From: JAJFTV01 sp964426355
GTDB taxonomy: Bacteria; Chloroflexota; Anaerolineae; Anaerolineales; Anaerolineaceae
Assembly (NCBI GenBank): GCA_964426355.1
Contig: CAYRRA010000072.1
Coordinates: 1-20,942, forward strand
Direction of reading: 5' to 3'
DNA length: 20,942 nt
Both the position numbers and the translations under genes were made by a program. Below the pieces are notes generated by a model that did not search any database, had not been told where the DNA came from, and was given only the letters and a program-made list of their open reading frames with translations. Below are positions 7,454 to 14,419 of the stretch, one piece after another; position 1 is the stretch's first letter; the number at the start of each line of letters is the position of its first letter.

Positions 7454-8350
7454 ATGAAAAAGAAATCAACTCTACTATTGGTTGCCTGGGTGGTTACCCT
7501 GCTGGTTTCCAACCTGCCAACGATCTTGCTGGACGAGTTGGCTGGAGTGAGTGTGCCCTGGTTGTTTGAGGCGAAACTGGCTTTGCTTGCAGTCATGACG
7601 GCTTTGACATTTGTCTGGAAAGAAATTCAGCCGCTGCGTTTTTATTTCATCGTCTTGTTGGTTCTTTTTCCCGCTGAGTGGCTTTTTTCACAGGTCGGCG
7701 AAACAGCCGTTTGGCGCAAATGGTTCAACCTGGAGAATGCTGGCTTTACCGCGGGGATGTTGAGCACCCAGGTCTTGCGTTTTGGCGTTGCCCTGGTGAT
7801 GATTTCGCTGCTGTGGGTGATCAAAAGGCGCAGGAGCGCTTTCTTCCTGGTGCGCGGCGATCTTTCCGCCAAGGCAAAAGCGGTACGCTGGCTGGGGATC
7901 GATGCGGGTACATCCTGGAAACGACTGGGTGTGATCCTGTCGTTGTGCATCAGTTTGGGGACACTGGCATTCCTGGTGATCGCCGGAAGACCTTCGTTAG
8001 TCGTTTTGGGGCGGGCGTTCCCGCTGCTCCCTGCCGTGCTGCTTTTTGCAATCATGAATTCCTTCAGCGAGGAGTTCAATTATCGCGCTTCGCTGCTTTC
8101 CACCCTGGAAGTAGAAATCGGTCCGCCTCAAGCGCTGTTGCTGACGGCTGCGTTTTTTGGCATCGGGCATTATTACGGCGTCCCTTACGGGGTCGTGGGC
8201 GTGTTAATGGCTGGTTTGCTGGGGTGGCTGCTGGGCAAAGCGATGTTGGAGACCAGGGGTTTTTTCTGGTCGTGGTTCATCCATTTTTTGCAGGATGTGC
8301 TGATTTTCTCTTTTATGGCGATTGGATCGGTGGTTGCGGGTGGCGGATAG
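7454..8350 (+). CDS. CPBP-family intramembrane metalloprotease
   Basis: A 298-residue multi-pass membrane protein of the CPBP (CAAX protease and bacteriocin-processing, ABI/Rce1) family. The three metal/catalytic motifs are seen in order: EEFNYR (E206, E207, R211, the EExxxR motif), FGIGHYYG with H239, and HFLQD (H277 and D281). N-terminal hydrophobic segments (about 6-26, 42-53, 62-80 and 105-123) precede the catalytic domain. Family members cleave prenylated or membrane substrates or serve in bacteriocin immunity; the substrate here is unknown. The ATG has a GTGAGG sequence 7 nt upstream. The gene converges with the ADP-ribosylglycohydrolase gene with a 7-nt gap and no obvious terminator between. 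Confidence 0.9.
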   Translation: MKKKSTLLLVAWVVTLLVSNLPTILLDELAGVSVPWLFEAKLALLAVMTALTFVWKEIQPLRFYFIVLLVLFPAEWLFSQVGETAVWRKWFNLENAGFTAGMLSTQVLRFGVALVMISLLWVIKRRRSAFFLVRGDLSAKAKAVRWLGIDAGTSWKRLGVILSLCISLGTLAFLVIAGRPSLVVLGRAFPLLPAVLLFAIMNSFSEEFNYRASLLSTLEVEIGPPQALLLTAAFFGIGHYYGVPYGVVGVLMAGLLGWLLGKAMLETRGFFWSWFIHFLQDVLIFSFMAIGSVVAGGG

Positions 8351-8357
8351 CTGCTCG

Positions 8358-9266
8358 CTATTCGCCCTGGTGGACCTGCCTCAACTGCTGTGCCAGCATG
8401 TCGATTTCCGCGCCCATCGTGAGGCATTTCAACCAATGCGCCGGTATGCCCGCCAGCCCGTAATATGCACCTGCGATTTGTCCGCAAATGGCTGCGGTTG
8501 TATCGGTGTCCTCACCCAGGTTGACGGCTTTAAGTACGGCTTCTTCAAACGAGGAACCATTCCAAAAACACCACAGGGCGGCTTCCAGGCTGTGCACCAC
8601 GTATCCGCTGCTTTTGATCTGGTTTTCATCCTTCTGCATGTACTCGCCGCGGGCAATTGCCTGGATGGCTTTAGATGGCAATTCAAGGTGGGCTTCAGCC
8701 AGCAATAAGCCCTCTTTCTCGACGCCGGAAAACGTCCGCAGTAACAGGGCTGCAAACAGGCGGCAGGCATCCAGGCATTCCTGGGCGGCGTGGGTGGTAC
8801 GAGAACTCTCTACGGCGTAATGAAGCGCCTTTTCTCGCTGCGGGTAATAAAAGATCGGTATGGGCGCGAGGCGCATGAGCGAGCCGTTGCCAGCCGAGAA
8901 GGGATCGGTGGAACCACAATAAGATTCTCCGCTATGAGAAAAGCGAACCAATGCAGACCGCACCGTGCTGCCGATATCGAAACATTTGCCGGTGGATGAC
9001 CAATAGCCCTGCGTATACCAGCGTTGATAACGTTCCATCTGATCGCGTGCATCAAACCCCTTGCAGATCACCAGGCTTTCAGCCAGGCAAAGTGCCATTG
9101 AAGTATCATCGGTGAACTGCCCAGGTTCAAGCTGAAAAGGACCACCACCAAGCATGTCGGTGACAGGCGGAAAACTACCGCGAGGCATAAACTCAACGCG
9201 CGTACCGAGCGCATCTCCCACCGCCAGTCCCAGCAGGCAGGCGCGAAAACGATCCAATAGCTCCAT
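8358..9266 (-). CDS. ADP-ribosylglycohydrolase family protein
   Basis: A 302-residue member of the DraG/ARH family, which removes ADP-ribose from proteins or other ADP-ribosylated ligands using two Mg2+ ions. N-terminal GDALG (17-21), FTDDTSMALCLAESL (metal-binding TDDT at 52-55), NGSLMRL in the middle and the C-terminal EDTDTTAAICGQIAGA (252-267, metal-binding DTD) are all in family order. The length is normal. The ATG is preceded by GGAG 7 nt upstream. It is encoded alone, converging with the CPBP protease gene and divergent from the flavodoxin gene. No nitrogenase or dinitrogenase reductase gene is near, so this should not be read as DraG in the nitrogen-fixation sense. Confidence 0.92.
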   Translation of the reverse strand: MELLDRFRACLLGLAVGDALGTRVEFMPRGSFPPVTDMLGGGPFQLEPGQFTDDTSMALCLAESLVICKGFDARDQMERYQRWYTQGYWSSTGKCFDIGSTVRSALVRFSHSGESYCGSTDPFSAGNGSLMRLAPIPIFYYPQREKALHYAVESSRTTHAAQECLDACRLFAALLLRTFSGVEKEGLLLAEAHLELPSKAIQAIARGEYMQKDENQIKSSGYVVHSLEAALWCFWNGSSFEEAVLKAVNLGEDTDTTAAICGQIAGAYYGLAGIPAHWLKCLTMGAEIDMLAQQLRQVHQGE

Positions 9267-9359
9267 GCTTTACTCCATGCAAAGCGTTTCTTTCTCTTAT
9301 CATACTCCGGTTTGACGAAAATTTTGGGTTGTTTGTTTTGAAAAAAATAAAAAGTGAAT

Positions 9360-9380
9360 CGCAATTTTTCCCTCATTGCG
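9360..9380 (+). promoter_or_regulatory. Small inverted repeat in the flavodoxin upstream region
   Basis: CGCAAT (9360-9365) and ATTGCG (9375-9380) form a perfect 6-bp inverted repeat around 9 nt, 60-80 nt upstream of the flavodoxin start, in the divergent gap. It may be an operator or just chance; there is no clear promoter to anchor it. Confidence 0.3.
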
Positions 9381-9439
9381 TTATCATTAACATGAATGAG
9401 CGCATTAAGGGTGGAACCTTGAAAACAGGAGATCGTCAG

Positions 9440-9961
9440 ATGAACAAGAAAATTCTGGTTGCTTACGCCACCGCTGATGGTTCTACCAACGGTGTGGCTG
9501 AAATGATCGGCAGCAACCTGGCTGCAGAAAATATGCAGGTGGATATCCTTCCGGTACAATCCGTTGCCGCCCTGGAGGACTACCAGGCTGTGGTGTTGGG
9601 CAGTGCCATTCATGGGGGTAAATGGCTACCCGAGGCAGTGACGTTTTTGCAAATTAACCACCACTACCTCAAACAAATCCCAACAGCTTTCTTCCTGGTT
9701 GGTATGATGGTAGCCAGTAAGAGCGAGTCGAACCGAAACCTGGTGTCTCAATTTTTAGAAGAACAACGAGCTTTAGTTCAACCGCTTTCCGAAGGTCGCT
9801 TTGCTGGCGCTATGTTCCCAGGCAAATACCCATTTATGACCGGGTTAGGGATGCGCTTCTTTCTTGCCTACTGCGGCTTAGGAATGCGCGGCGGTGATTA
9901 TCGCGATCCAGCCGCTATTCGCTCCTGGGCGGATAACGTTTGTCCATTGCTGACCCGGTGA
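9440..9961 (+). CDS. Flavodoxin domain protein (HemG-like)
   Basis: A 173-residue flavodoxin-like protein. The N-terminal FMN phosphate loop reads YATADGSTNGVA (residues 9-20) after the first beta strand. The segment VVLGSAIHGGKWLPEAVTF is like HemG/menaquinone-dependent protoporphyrinogen oxidases and related flavodoxins. FMN-dependent electron transfer or protoporphyrinogen IX oxidation are possible; protoporphyrinogen oxidase cannot be concluded from the motif alone. The open frame extends upstream to 9329, but the ATG at 9440 has AGGAG (9427-9431) with an 8-nt spacing and starts right before the flavodoxin beta strand, so it is chosen. The next gene begins 43 nt after the stop codon, and both are probably cotranscribed. 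Confidence 0.85.
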   Translation: MNKKILVAYATADGSTNGVAEMIGSNLAAENMQVDILPVQSVAALEDYQAVVLGSAIHGGKWLPEAVTFLQINHHYLKQIPTAFFLVGMMVASKSESNRNLVSQFLEEQRALVQPLSEGRFAGAMFPGKYPFMTGLGMRFFLAYCGLGMRGGDYRDPAAIRSWADNVCPLLTR

Positions 9962-10004
9962 TATCACCATGCCTGCGAATGACTCAAATAAATATGGAGA
10001 AATT

Positions 10005-10844
10005 ATGAAAGAAAACTCTTTGCCTGTAACGCAAAAACTCACCTCTGTGTATGCGCTTTCCTGGGTTTGTGTTCTTGTGCTGCTGGGAACGTCGCTTACA
10101 GGTTTATTGGCTCAAGAAAGTGTATACCCAACTGAAGAACTGCGCCGCGCTTTTGTATCCAATGATCTGGTGAACCTGCTGATCGGTTTACCTGTCTTGA
10201 TTGTTTCCATGTGGCTGACGCGGCGCAACCGGTTAATCGGGCTGTTGTTCTGGCTGGGAGCGCTATTATTTATCACCTATAATTCCATTGCCTATAGCGC
10301 AGCCATGCCGATTAGTATCCTGTTCATCTTTTATCCGCTCCTGGTGTTTTTAAGTGTTTATTGTATTTACAGCTTAATCAAAAGCATGGATATAGTTGTT
10401 ATCCAGCAGCAACTGACGGGTAAGGTGAAGGAACGTTTTGCTGGCGCGGTTTTGATGGGTTTTGGCGTGCTATTCTTTTTCTGGCGGCTCAGTACACTGC
10501 TGCAAAGCGCAGGCGGGCAAACCATGCTTCCCAAACCGGAACTTGCTGTGGTGATAGCTGACCTGCTGGTCACTCCGTTGTGGGCAGCAGGTGGGCTGCT
10601 TCTGTGGCGCAGAAAGGCTTGGGGTTATGCTGCCGGTGCAGGGCTGCTTTTTCAAGCCAGTATGCTGTTCATTGGACTGCTTGTTTTTTTCATCTTGCAG
10701 CCTTTCATCGCGGGAGTTCCTTTCCCACTTGAAGATTTTATTGCGATCTTCGTGATGGGGCTAATTTGCTTTATCCCCTTCGGGTTGTTCGTGCGTGGCG
10801 TGTTGAAAAAGCAGGTCGCACAGGGTCAGGAGACCAACCTTTAA
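10005..10844 (+). CDS. Multi-pass membrane protein of unknown function
   Basis: A 279-residue very hydrophobic protein with about seven or eight membrane segments. The first helix follows the early part of the protein (about residues 14-37, after a short cytoplasmic start), and a TEELRRAF acidic/basic loop comes next. I do not recognise a family or catalytic motif. The frame is open upstream to 9969, but the ATG at 10005 has GGAGA 4-8 nt upstream (9996-10000), giving a start that follows the flavodoxin gene by 43 nt. It probably belongs to the same operon, which suggests a membrane partner for the flavodoxin. That is inference from neighbourhood only. A promoter for the next transcript begins 5 nt after its stop codon. 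Confidence 0.75.
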   Translation: MKENSLPVTQKLTSVYALSWVCVLVLLGTSLTGLLAQESVYPTEELRRAFVSNDLVNLLIGLPVLIVSMWLTRRNRLIGLLFWLGALLFITYNSIAYSAAMPISILFIFYPLLVFLSVYCIYSLIKSMDIVVIQQQLTGKVKERFAGAVLMGFGVLFFFWRLSTLLQSAGGQTMLPKPELAVVIADLLVTPLWAAGGLLLWRRKAWGYAAGAGLLFQASMLFIGLLVFFILQPFIAGVPFPLEDFIAIFVMGLICFIPFGLFVRGVLKKQVAQGQETNL

Positions 10845-10848
10845 TTCC

Positions 10849-10878
10849 TTGACAAAAGAAAAGGAAGGATGATAGAAT
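10849..10878 (+). promoter_or_regulatory. Strong promoter of the candidate sRNA / rsgA leader
   Basis: TTGACA (10849-10854) and TAGAAT (10873-10878) are separated by 18 nt, with an extended TGA just before the -10 (TG at 10870-10871). This is among the best promoter matches in the window. It lies immediately after the membrane protein gene, and no coding region follows for 320 nt. Confidence 0.75.
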
Positions 10879-10884
10879 TTCTGC

Positions 10885-11095
10885 TTGCAAGAAAACAAGC
10901 AACAGGTCTGCCTTTTTAGACAGATTCTGGCAAAATTAGATAGAAAGTACTACTGAAGAGAGAAAAGTTTTTTGGCAAATAAAGTCGCGGTCCTTGTTCA
11001 ATAAGATATTGTGAGGAATTTCCCCTGAGGCAACGCCTGTTTTGATTTAAATGGTCATTTTCAGGTCACGGGGTATCCTCACCCCGTGGCTTTTT
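10885..11095 (+). ncRNA. Candidate structured small RNA (or long rsgA leader)
   Basis: A 357-nt gene-free gap (10845-11201) carries a strong promoter, an intrinsic terminator about 210 nt later, and no open frame with a good start. Several pairings fit: a hairpin of TGCTTG/CAAGCA near 10882-10901, and a long-range pair of AACAGG (10901-10906) with CCTGTT (11036-11041), with GCCT (10910-10913) and AGGC (11028-11031) just inside. A competing local hairpin AGGC-AAC-GCCT is possible at 11028-11038. The size (about 200 nt) and long closed shape would suit a 6S-like RNA, but no diagnostic motif proves that. Alternatively it may be the long 5' leader of rsgA. Start and end positions are approximate. 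Confidence 0.45.
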
Positions 11096-11100
11096 GTTTT
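11067..11100 (+). terminator. Intrinsic terminator of the candidate sRNA
   Basis: CACGGGG (11067-11073) pairs with CCCCGTG (11082-11088) around an 8-nt loop and is followed by GC then five T residues and G then T4. It is well formed and 107 nt upstream of the rsgA start. Confidence 0.8.
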
Positions 11101-11150
11101 AAAAGACTACCTGTTTCATATCATCACAGGAAAGATTCTTCCAAACCCTC

Positions 11151-11183
11151 AACCAGCCACGGATACACCGGCTGGTTTTTTTT
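11151..11183 (+). terminator. rsgA: Terminator-like hairpin just before the rsgA ribosome-binding site
   Basis: AACCAGCC (11151-11158) pairs with GGCTGGTT (11170-11177) around an 11-nt loop, with eight T residues (11176-11183). The hairpin ends 11 nt before the AAGGA ribosome-binding site (11189-11193) and 24 nt before the rsgA ATG. There is no space for a promoter after it, so transcription of rsgA must either read through it or be controlled by it. Confidence 0.85.
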
Positions 11184-11201
11184 ATTTCAAGGACCGTAAA
11201 A

Positions 11202-12137
11202 ATGAAACACACAAACCTGTCCCCCAACCGCAGGGGGATCATAATCAAAAAGAATCACCCCATCTATACCGTTCAGACAGATGGAGAACCGATACGCTGT
11301 ACATTGAACGCCCACTTTACCGCCGACCTGATGGTAGGCGACGAGGTGATCTTCTGCCCTAACCATGAGGGTGGTGAGATCATCGAACGGCACGACCGCC
11401 GTAATGTTCTGGTTCGCAGGGCATCCCGCCCAAAACCAGGCGCGTATGACCGCCCCCAACCTTTAGCTGTCAATCTCGATTTGCTCGTGGCAGTGATGGC
11501 GGCATGTGCACCTCCCCCAAAATGGAACTGGCTGGATCGCTGCCTGGTTTCTGCAGAGGCATCCAACATCCCGGTTTTGATTTGCCTGAACAAAATCGAT
11601 CAGACCGTTCAGAACCAACGCAAAACATACCGGTCTCTGCAAACTGTGCTGGAGGAGTACCGCAAGGCAGGTTACCCGGTGCTGGAGACCAGCACACTCA
11701 CCGGACAGGGAATGGAGAGCCTGGGTGCTGCATTGGCTGGCAAAATTACCGCCCTGACCGGGCAATCTGGGACGGGGAAAAGCTCCATCCTCAATTGCCT
11801 GCAACCGGAACTGAATATTCGTACGGGCAGGGTCAGCAAGGTGAAAGGCAAAGGACGGCATACCACAACCGGCTCCGAACTGTTCCCAATGCCCGGTGGT
11901 GGAATGTTGATGGATACGCCCGGTCTGCGGGAGTTCGGTCTGTGGGGTTTTAAAGAAGAAGACCTGGCTTTCTATTTTCCGGAAATGCGCCCCTATCTGG
12001 GTTCCTGCCGTTTTGGGGCAAGCTGCCGGCATAATGAGGAACCGGGCTGCGCCATCCGCCAGGCTGTTACGCGCGGCGATATCAGCCCATATCGTTATCG
12101 AAGTTATCTTTACCTGACAGAAGATGTAATCGGCTGA
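11202..12137 (+). CDS. rsgA: Ribosome small-subunit-dependent GTPase RsgA
   Basis: A 311-residue circularly permuted GTPase of the RsgA/YjeQ family, which binds and matures the 30S subunit. An N-terminal OB-fold (about 1-70) precedes the GTPase domain. The motifs come in permuted order: G4 NKID at 130-133, then G1 GQSGTGKS at 187-194, the switch I-type sequence GRHTTT (218-223) and G3 DTPG at 238-241. The zinc-binding end carries C269, C275, H277 and C283. G1 reads GQSGTGKS where GQSGVGKS is the usual form, a mild variant. The ATG has AAGGA 8 nt upstream. A terminator-like hairpin immediately precedes the ribosome-binding site, suggesting attenuation. The RNHCP gene follows 107 nt on. Confidence 0.96.
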   Translation: MKHTNLSPNRRGIIIKKNHPIYTVQTDGEPIRCTLNAHFTADLMVGDEVIFCPNHEGGEIIERHDRRNVLVRRASRPKPGAYDRPQPLAVNLDLLVAVMAACAPPPKWNWLDRCLVSAEASNIPVLICLNKIDQTVQNQRKTYRSLQTVLEEYRKAGYPVLETSTLTGQGMESLGAALAGKITALTGQSGTGKSSILNCLQPELNIRTGRVSKVKGKGRHTTTGSELFPMPGGGMLMDTPGLREFGLWGFKEEDLAFYFPEMRPYLGSCRFGASCRHNEEPGCAIRQAVTRGDISPYRYRSYLYLTEDVIG

Positions 12138-12244
12138 AAATCTTTCTACAAAATGCATGAAAAATGCCGATCACTTGAAGTACTTCACCAGAAGGACTCT
12201 TAACCTTGTAAAGAAACTCATGGTAAATTACCAGAGGAGTAAGT

Positions 12245-12745
12245 ATGAAGTTTTTTTATGAAACGCAACAGGAAAAATTGACGCGGGTAAAAAACAAAAA
12301 CCCGCACAATCGCGATTTTTCCTGTATCAACTGCCATTATCCGGTTTCTGCGTCCATACAGATCAGCCGGGTGCAGAACCGGAATCACTGCCCTAATTGT
12401 TTGTGGTCGCGCCATCTTGATTTGTTTGAACCCGGTGACCGGTTATCGGCATGCAAATCAGCCATGCGTCCGATTGGGTTGACTTTTAAACGCGAGAGGA
12501 AGCGCTATTCATCCTCGCAGGGTGAACTGATGATTGTTCATCAGTGTACAGGATGTGGGGGGATTTCCCTAAACCGCTGCGCTGCTGATGATGACCCTGC
12601 CCGAATCCTGGCGCTGGCAACACATTCTGCTTTTCGGGCTGTTGAGGTTATCGCACAGTTAAAACAAGAGGGTATTGAACTGGTTCTGGGCGATAGAATC
12701 AATGATGTGCGGAGAAGGCTGGAAGGTGATTTGTGTTTTCAGTGA
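12245..12745 (+). CDS. RNHCP-domain zinc-knuckle protein
   Basis: A 166-residue small protein with the name-giving RNHCP motif at residues 46-50, in the sequence NRNHCPNCLWSRHLD. Three CxxC pairs are visible (C27/C30, C49/C52 and C101/C104), consistent with zinc binding. The RNHCP family (named in Pfam) has no established function; the basic residues and zinc ribbons fit a nucleic-acid role, which is inference. A GAGGAG sequence ends 5 nt before the ATG. It follows rsgA by 107 nt in the same direction and may share its transcript. A related repeat unit and a minus-strand terminator lie downstream. Confidence 0.88.
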   Translation: MKFFYETQQEKLTRVKNKNPHNRDFSCINCHYPVSASIQISRVQNRNHCPNCLWSRHLDLFEPGDRLSACKSAMRPIGLTFKRERKRYSSSQGELMIVHQCTGCGGISLNRCAADDDPARILALATHSAFRAVEVIAQLKQEGIELVLGDRINDVRRRLEGDLCFQ

Positions 12746-12768
12746 AAATTGATCTGGCACTGCTATTC

Positions 12769-12789
12769 TCATCCTGAGCCCGAAGGAAC
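12769..12789 (+). repeat. Solo unit of the dispersed repeat
   Basis: TCATCCTGAGCCCGAAGGAAC fits the GTCATCCTGA...GAAGGATC unit found three times in each composite copy at 1441-1616 and 16161-16304. It sits 24 nt after the RNHCP gene, in the gap before the glutamate dehydrogenase terminator. Confidence 0.5.
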
Positions 12790-12831
12790 GTTTTCTATGG
12801 AAAATATCCGGACTTCATAATTTAAAGTGGT

Positions 12832-12867
12832 TAAAACATCGAGGCTGCCCTATTGGGGGGCAGCCTC
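12832..12867 (-). terminator. Intrinsic terminator after glutamate dehydrogenase (minus strand)
   Basis: A perfect 10-bp stem GAGGCTGCCC (12841-12850) and GGGCAGCCTC (12858-12867) with a 7-nt loop is followed on the minus strand by GATG and TTTT. It lies 23-49 nt downstream of the gdhA stop codon. The plus strand has no T-run after the stem. Confidence 0.8.
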
Positions 12868-12889
12868 GAAAAGGGTATCAAATAAAGAA

Positions 12890-14176
12890 CTAGATCCAGC
12901 CGCGCAGCGCCATGGCTTTGGCAACACGGTCGATGGCAACCATGTAAGCTGCATCGCGCATGTAGACGTTATGTTTCACGGACATATCCAGAACACCGCT
13001 GAAGGCAACGGTCATCTTGTGATCCAATTTTTCAAGTACTTCTTCACGTGACCAGTAGAAGTTCATATCGTTCTGCACGCCTTCAAAGTATGAAACGGTA
13101 ACGCCGCCGGCATTACAGAGGAAATCGGGGATCATGAAGATATTCCGGGCTTTGATCACTTCGTCGGCTTCCGGTGTGGTAGGACCATTTGCGCCTTCTG
13201 CGATCATGCGGACGCGCGGGTGAATGCGCTGTACGGTTTCGGCGTTGATCTGACCTTCCAACGCGGAGGGGATCAAAATGTCAGCTTCTTTTGTGATCCA
13301 TTCATCACCGGGTTCGATCTGGTAACCTTTGGCAGTTGCTTTGGCTTTGTCAATCGAGCCGTACTGATCGGTAATGCTCATCAGGAAGCGCGGGTCAATA
13401 CCATCTTTGTGGCTGACAGTGTAAGAGGTGCGGTCGGTGCGGTCCCAGTAGGAAACGCAGATGACCTTGCCGCCCAATGTTTCGGTGAAGCCAATGGCAG
13501 CATACTGAGCAACATTGCCAAAACCCTGGATAGCAGCCACGCATTGTTTCGGGTCCATTTTCAGGTGTTTCATGGCTTCGCGCACGGTGTAGATCACACC
13601 AAAACCGGTTGCTTCGGTGCGACCGAGTGAACCACCACCACCAACGGGTTTACCGGTGATGACACCAGGGGTATATTGCCCGCTCAGCTTGGAGTATTCA
13701 TCCATCATCCAACCCATCATCTGTGGGGTGGTGCCAACATCCGGAGCCGGTACGTCCTGGCGGGGACCGATGTTCTTCCAGATTTGTTGAATGAAACCGC
13801 GTGCAAGTCGTTCTTTTTCACCGGTGGAAAGCGTTGCCGGGTCGATGATGATACCGCCTTTGCCGCCGCCCAGGGGGATGTCGGCTACGGCGCATTTCCA
13901 GGTCATCCAGGTAGCCAGTGCACGCACGGTGTCAATGGTCTCGGCTGGGTGCCAGCGGATGCCGCCCTTTGCGGGTCCACGGGCGTCGTTGTGCTGAACG
14001 CGGAAGCCCTGAAAAACGCGAATTGTGCCGTCGTCCATGCGAACGGGAATCCGGAAATGAAATTCCCGCAGGGGCCAACGCAGGATTTCGCGCACCTGTG
14101 GGTCTAATTGCAGCATATCTGCTACCTGATCGAATTGCCGCTGAGCCATCTCAAAAGCATTGGTTGTCTCTGCCAT
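12890..14176 (-). CDS. gdhA: Glutamate dehydrogenase (Glu/Leu/Phe/Val family)
   Basis: A 428-residue hexameric-type glutamate dehydrogenase that interconverts glutamate and 2-oxoglutarate plus ammonia with NAD(P). Substrate and catalytic motifs are complete: PAKGGIRWHP, then TWMTWKCAVADIPLGGGKGGI with the catalytic lysine and aspartate. The dinucleotide-binding GFGNVAQYAA follows. The length fits the short bacterial class. The cofactor cannot be decided, because the stretch after the second beta strand (VICVSYWDRTDRTSYT) is unlike the textbook pattern. The frame can begin at a TTG at 14179, but the ATG at 14176 has AGGAG 7 nt upstream and is preferred. It lies downstream of gatB on the same strand, with a terminator-like hairpin between. 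Confidence 0.94.
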   Translation of the reverse strand: MAETTNAFEMAQRQFDQVADMLQLDPQVREILRWPLREFHFRIPVRMDDGTIRVFQGFRVQHNDARGPAKGGIRWHPAETIDTVRALATWMTWKCAVADIPLGGGKGGIIIDPATLSTGEKERLARGFIQQIWKNIGPRQDVPAPDVGTTPQMMGWMMDEYSKLSGQYTPGVITGKPVGGGGSLGRTEATGFGVIYTVREAMKHLKMDPKQCVAAIQGFGNVAQYAAIGFTETLGGKVICVSYWDRTDRTSYTVSHKDGIDPRFLMSITDQYGSIDKAKATAKGYQIEPGDEWITKEADILIPSALEGQINAETVQRIHPRVRMIAEGANGPTTPEADEVIKARNIFMIPDFLCNAGGVTVSYFEGVQNDMNFYWSREEVLEKLDHKMTVAFSGVLDMSVKHNVYMRDAAYMVAIDRVAKAMALRGWI

Positions 14177-14220
14177 CAAATAACTCCTAACCGTTCGTTA
14201 AAATTTGGATTATGTTGTCT

Positions 14221-14323
14221 GGTTGAGGTTGGGGATAAAAAAATATGCGGGCACGCATGCGCTGTGCCCGGCATTGATTCTGGAAACTCTCTGAGCTTAA
14301 CCAAAAGTAGTCCAACCTCGACC
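14221..14323 (-). repeat. Long-range inverted repeat in the gdhA leader region
   Basis: GAGGTTGG (14225-14232) is the inverse of CCAACCTC (14312-14319), extended by GGT (14221-14223) and ACC (14321-14323) after a mismatch. On the minus strand the two arms would bracket the terminator hairpin at 14237-14270. It could enclose that hairpin in a larger fold or be a separate palindromic site. Confidence 0.4.
14237..14270 (-). terminator. Intrinsic terminator between gatB and gdhA (minus strand)
   Basis: On the minus strand a 7-bp stem CGGGCAC/GTGCCCG (14264-14270 and 14248-14254) with a 9-nt loop is followed 4 nt later by seven T residues (14237-14243). It probably ends the gatB transcript. It is close enough to gdhA (start 14176) that it could also affect gdhA if the gdhA promoter lies upstream. 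Confidence 0.6.
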
Positions 14324-14345
14324 TCGACATCTTTATGTTACCTTA

Positions 14346-14374
14346 ACCTTAACAAATTCCGCATAAAACGTCAA
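14346..14374 (-). promoter_or_regulatory. Possible promoter upstream of gdhA
   Basis: On the minus strand TTGACG (14369-14374) and TAAGGT (14346-14351) are 17 nt apart, in an AT-rich region, with the gdhA ATG 170 nt further on. The -10 is weak. If real, its transcript would pass the terminator-like hairpin at 14237-14270. Confidence 0.4.
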
Positions 14375-14419
14375 GATGATGAACATCGTCATCCTGTCAT
14401 GACGAAATTTATAGAATGT

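Noticed and set aside
8348..8360. Terminator between the convergent CPBP and ADP-ribosylglycohydrolase genes
   Set aside because: Only 7 nt separate the stop codons, and no hairpin with a T-run is visible on either strand nearby.
8358..9266. Reading the ADP-ribosylglycohydrolase as nitrogenase-regulating DraG
   Set aside because: No DraT or nitrogenase gene is nearby and the family is broad, so the specific name is not supported.
10885..11095. Firm assignment of the candidate RNA as 6S RNA, tmRNA or RNase P
   Set aside because: A long closed stem and a size near 200 nt would suit 6S RNA, but no diagnostic element was visible. It lacks tmRNA and RNase P hallmarks, so it is left unnamed.
14382..14410. 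Possible further repeat unit (GTCATCCTGTCATGACG) downstream of gatB
   Set aside because: It shares only the first nine or ten bases of the unit and lacks the GAAGGATC end, so it may be chance.
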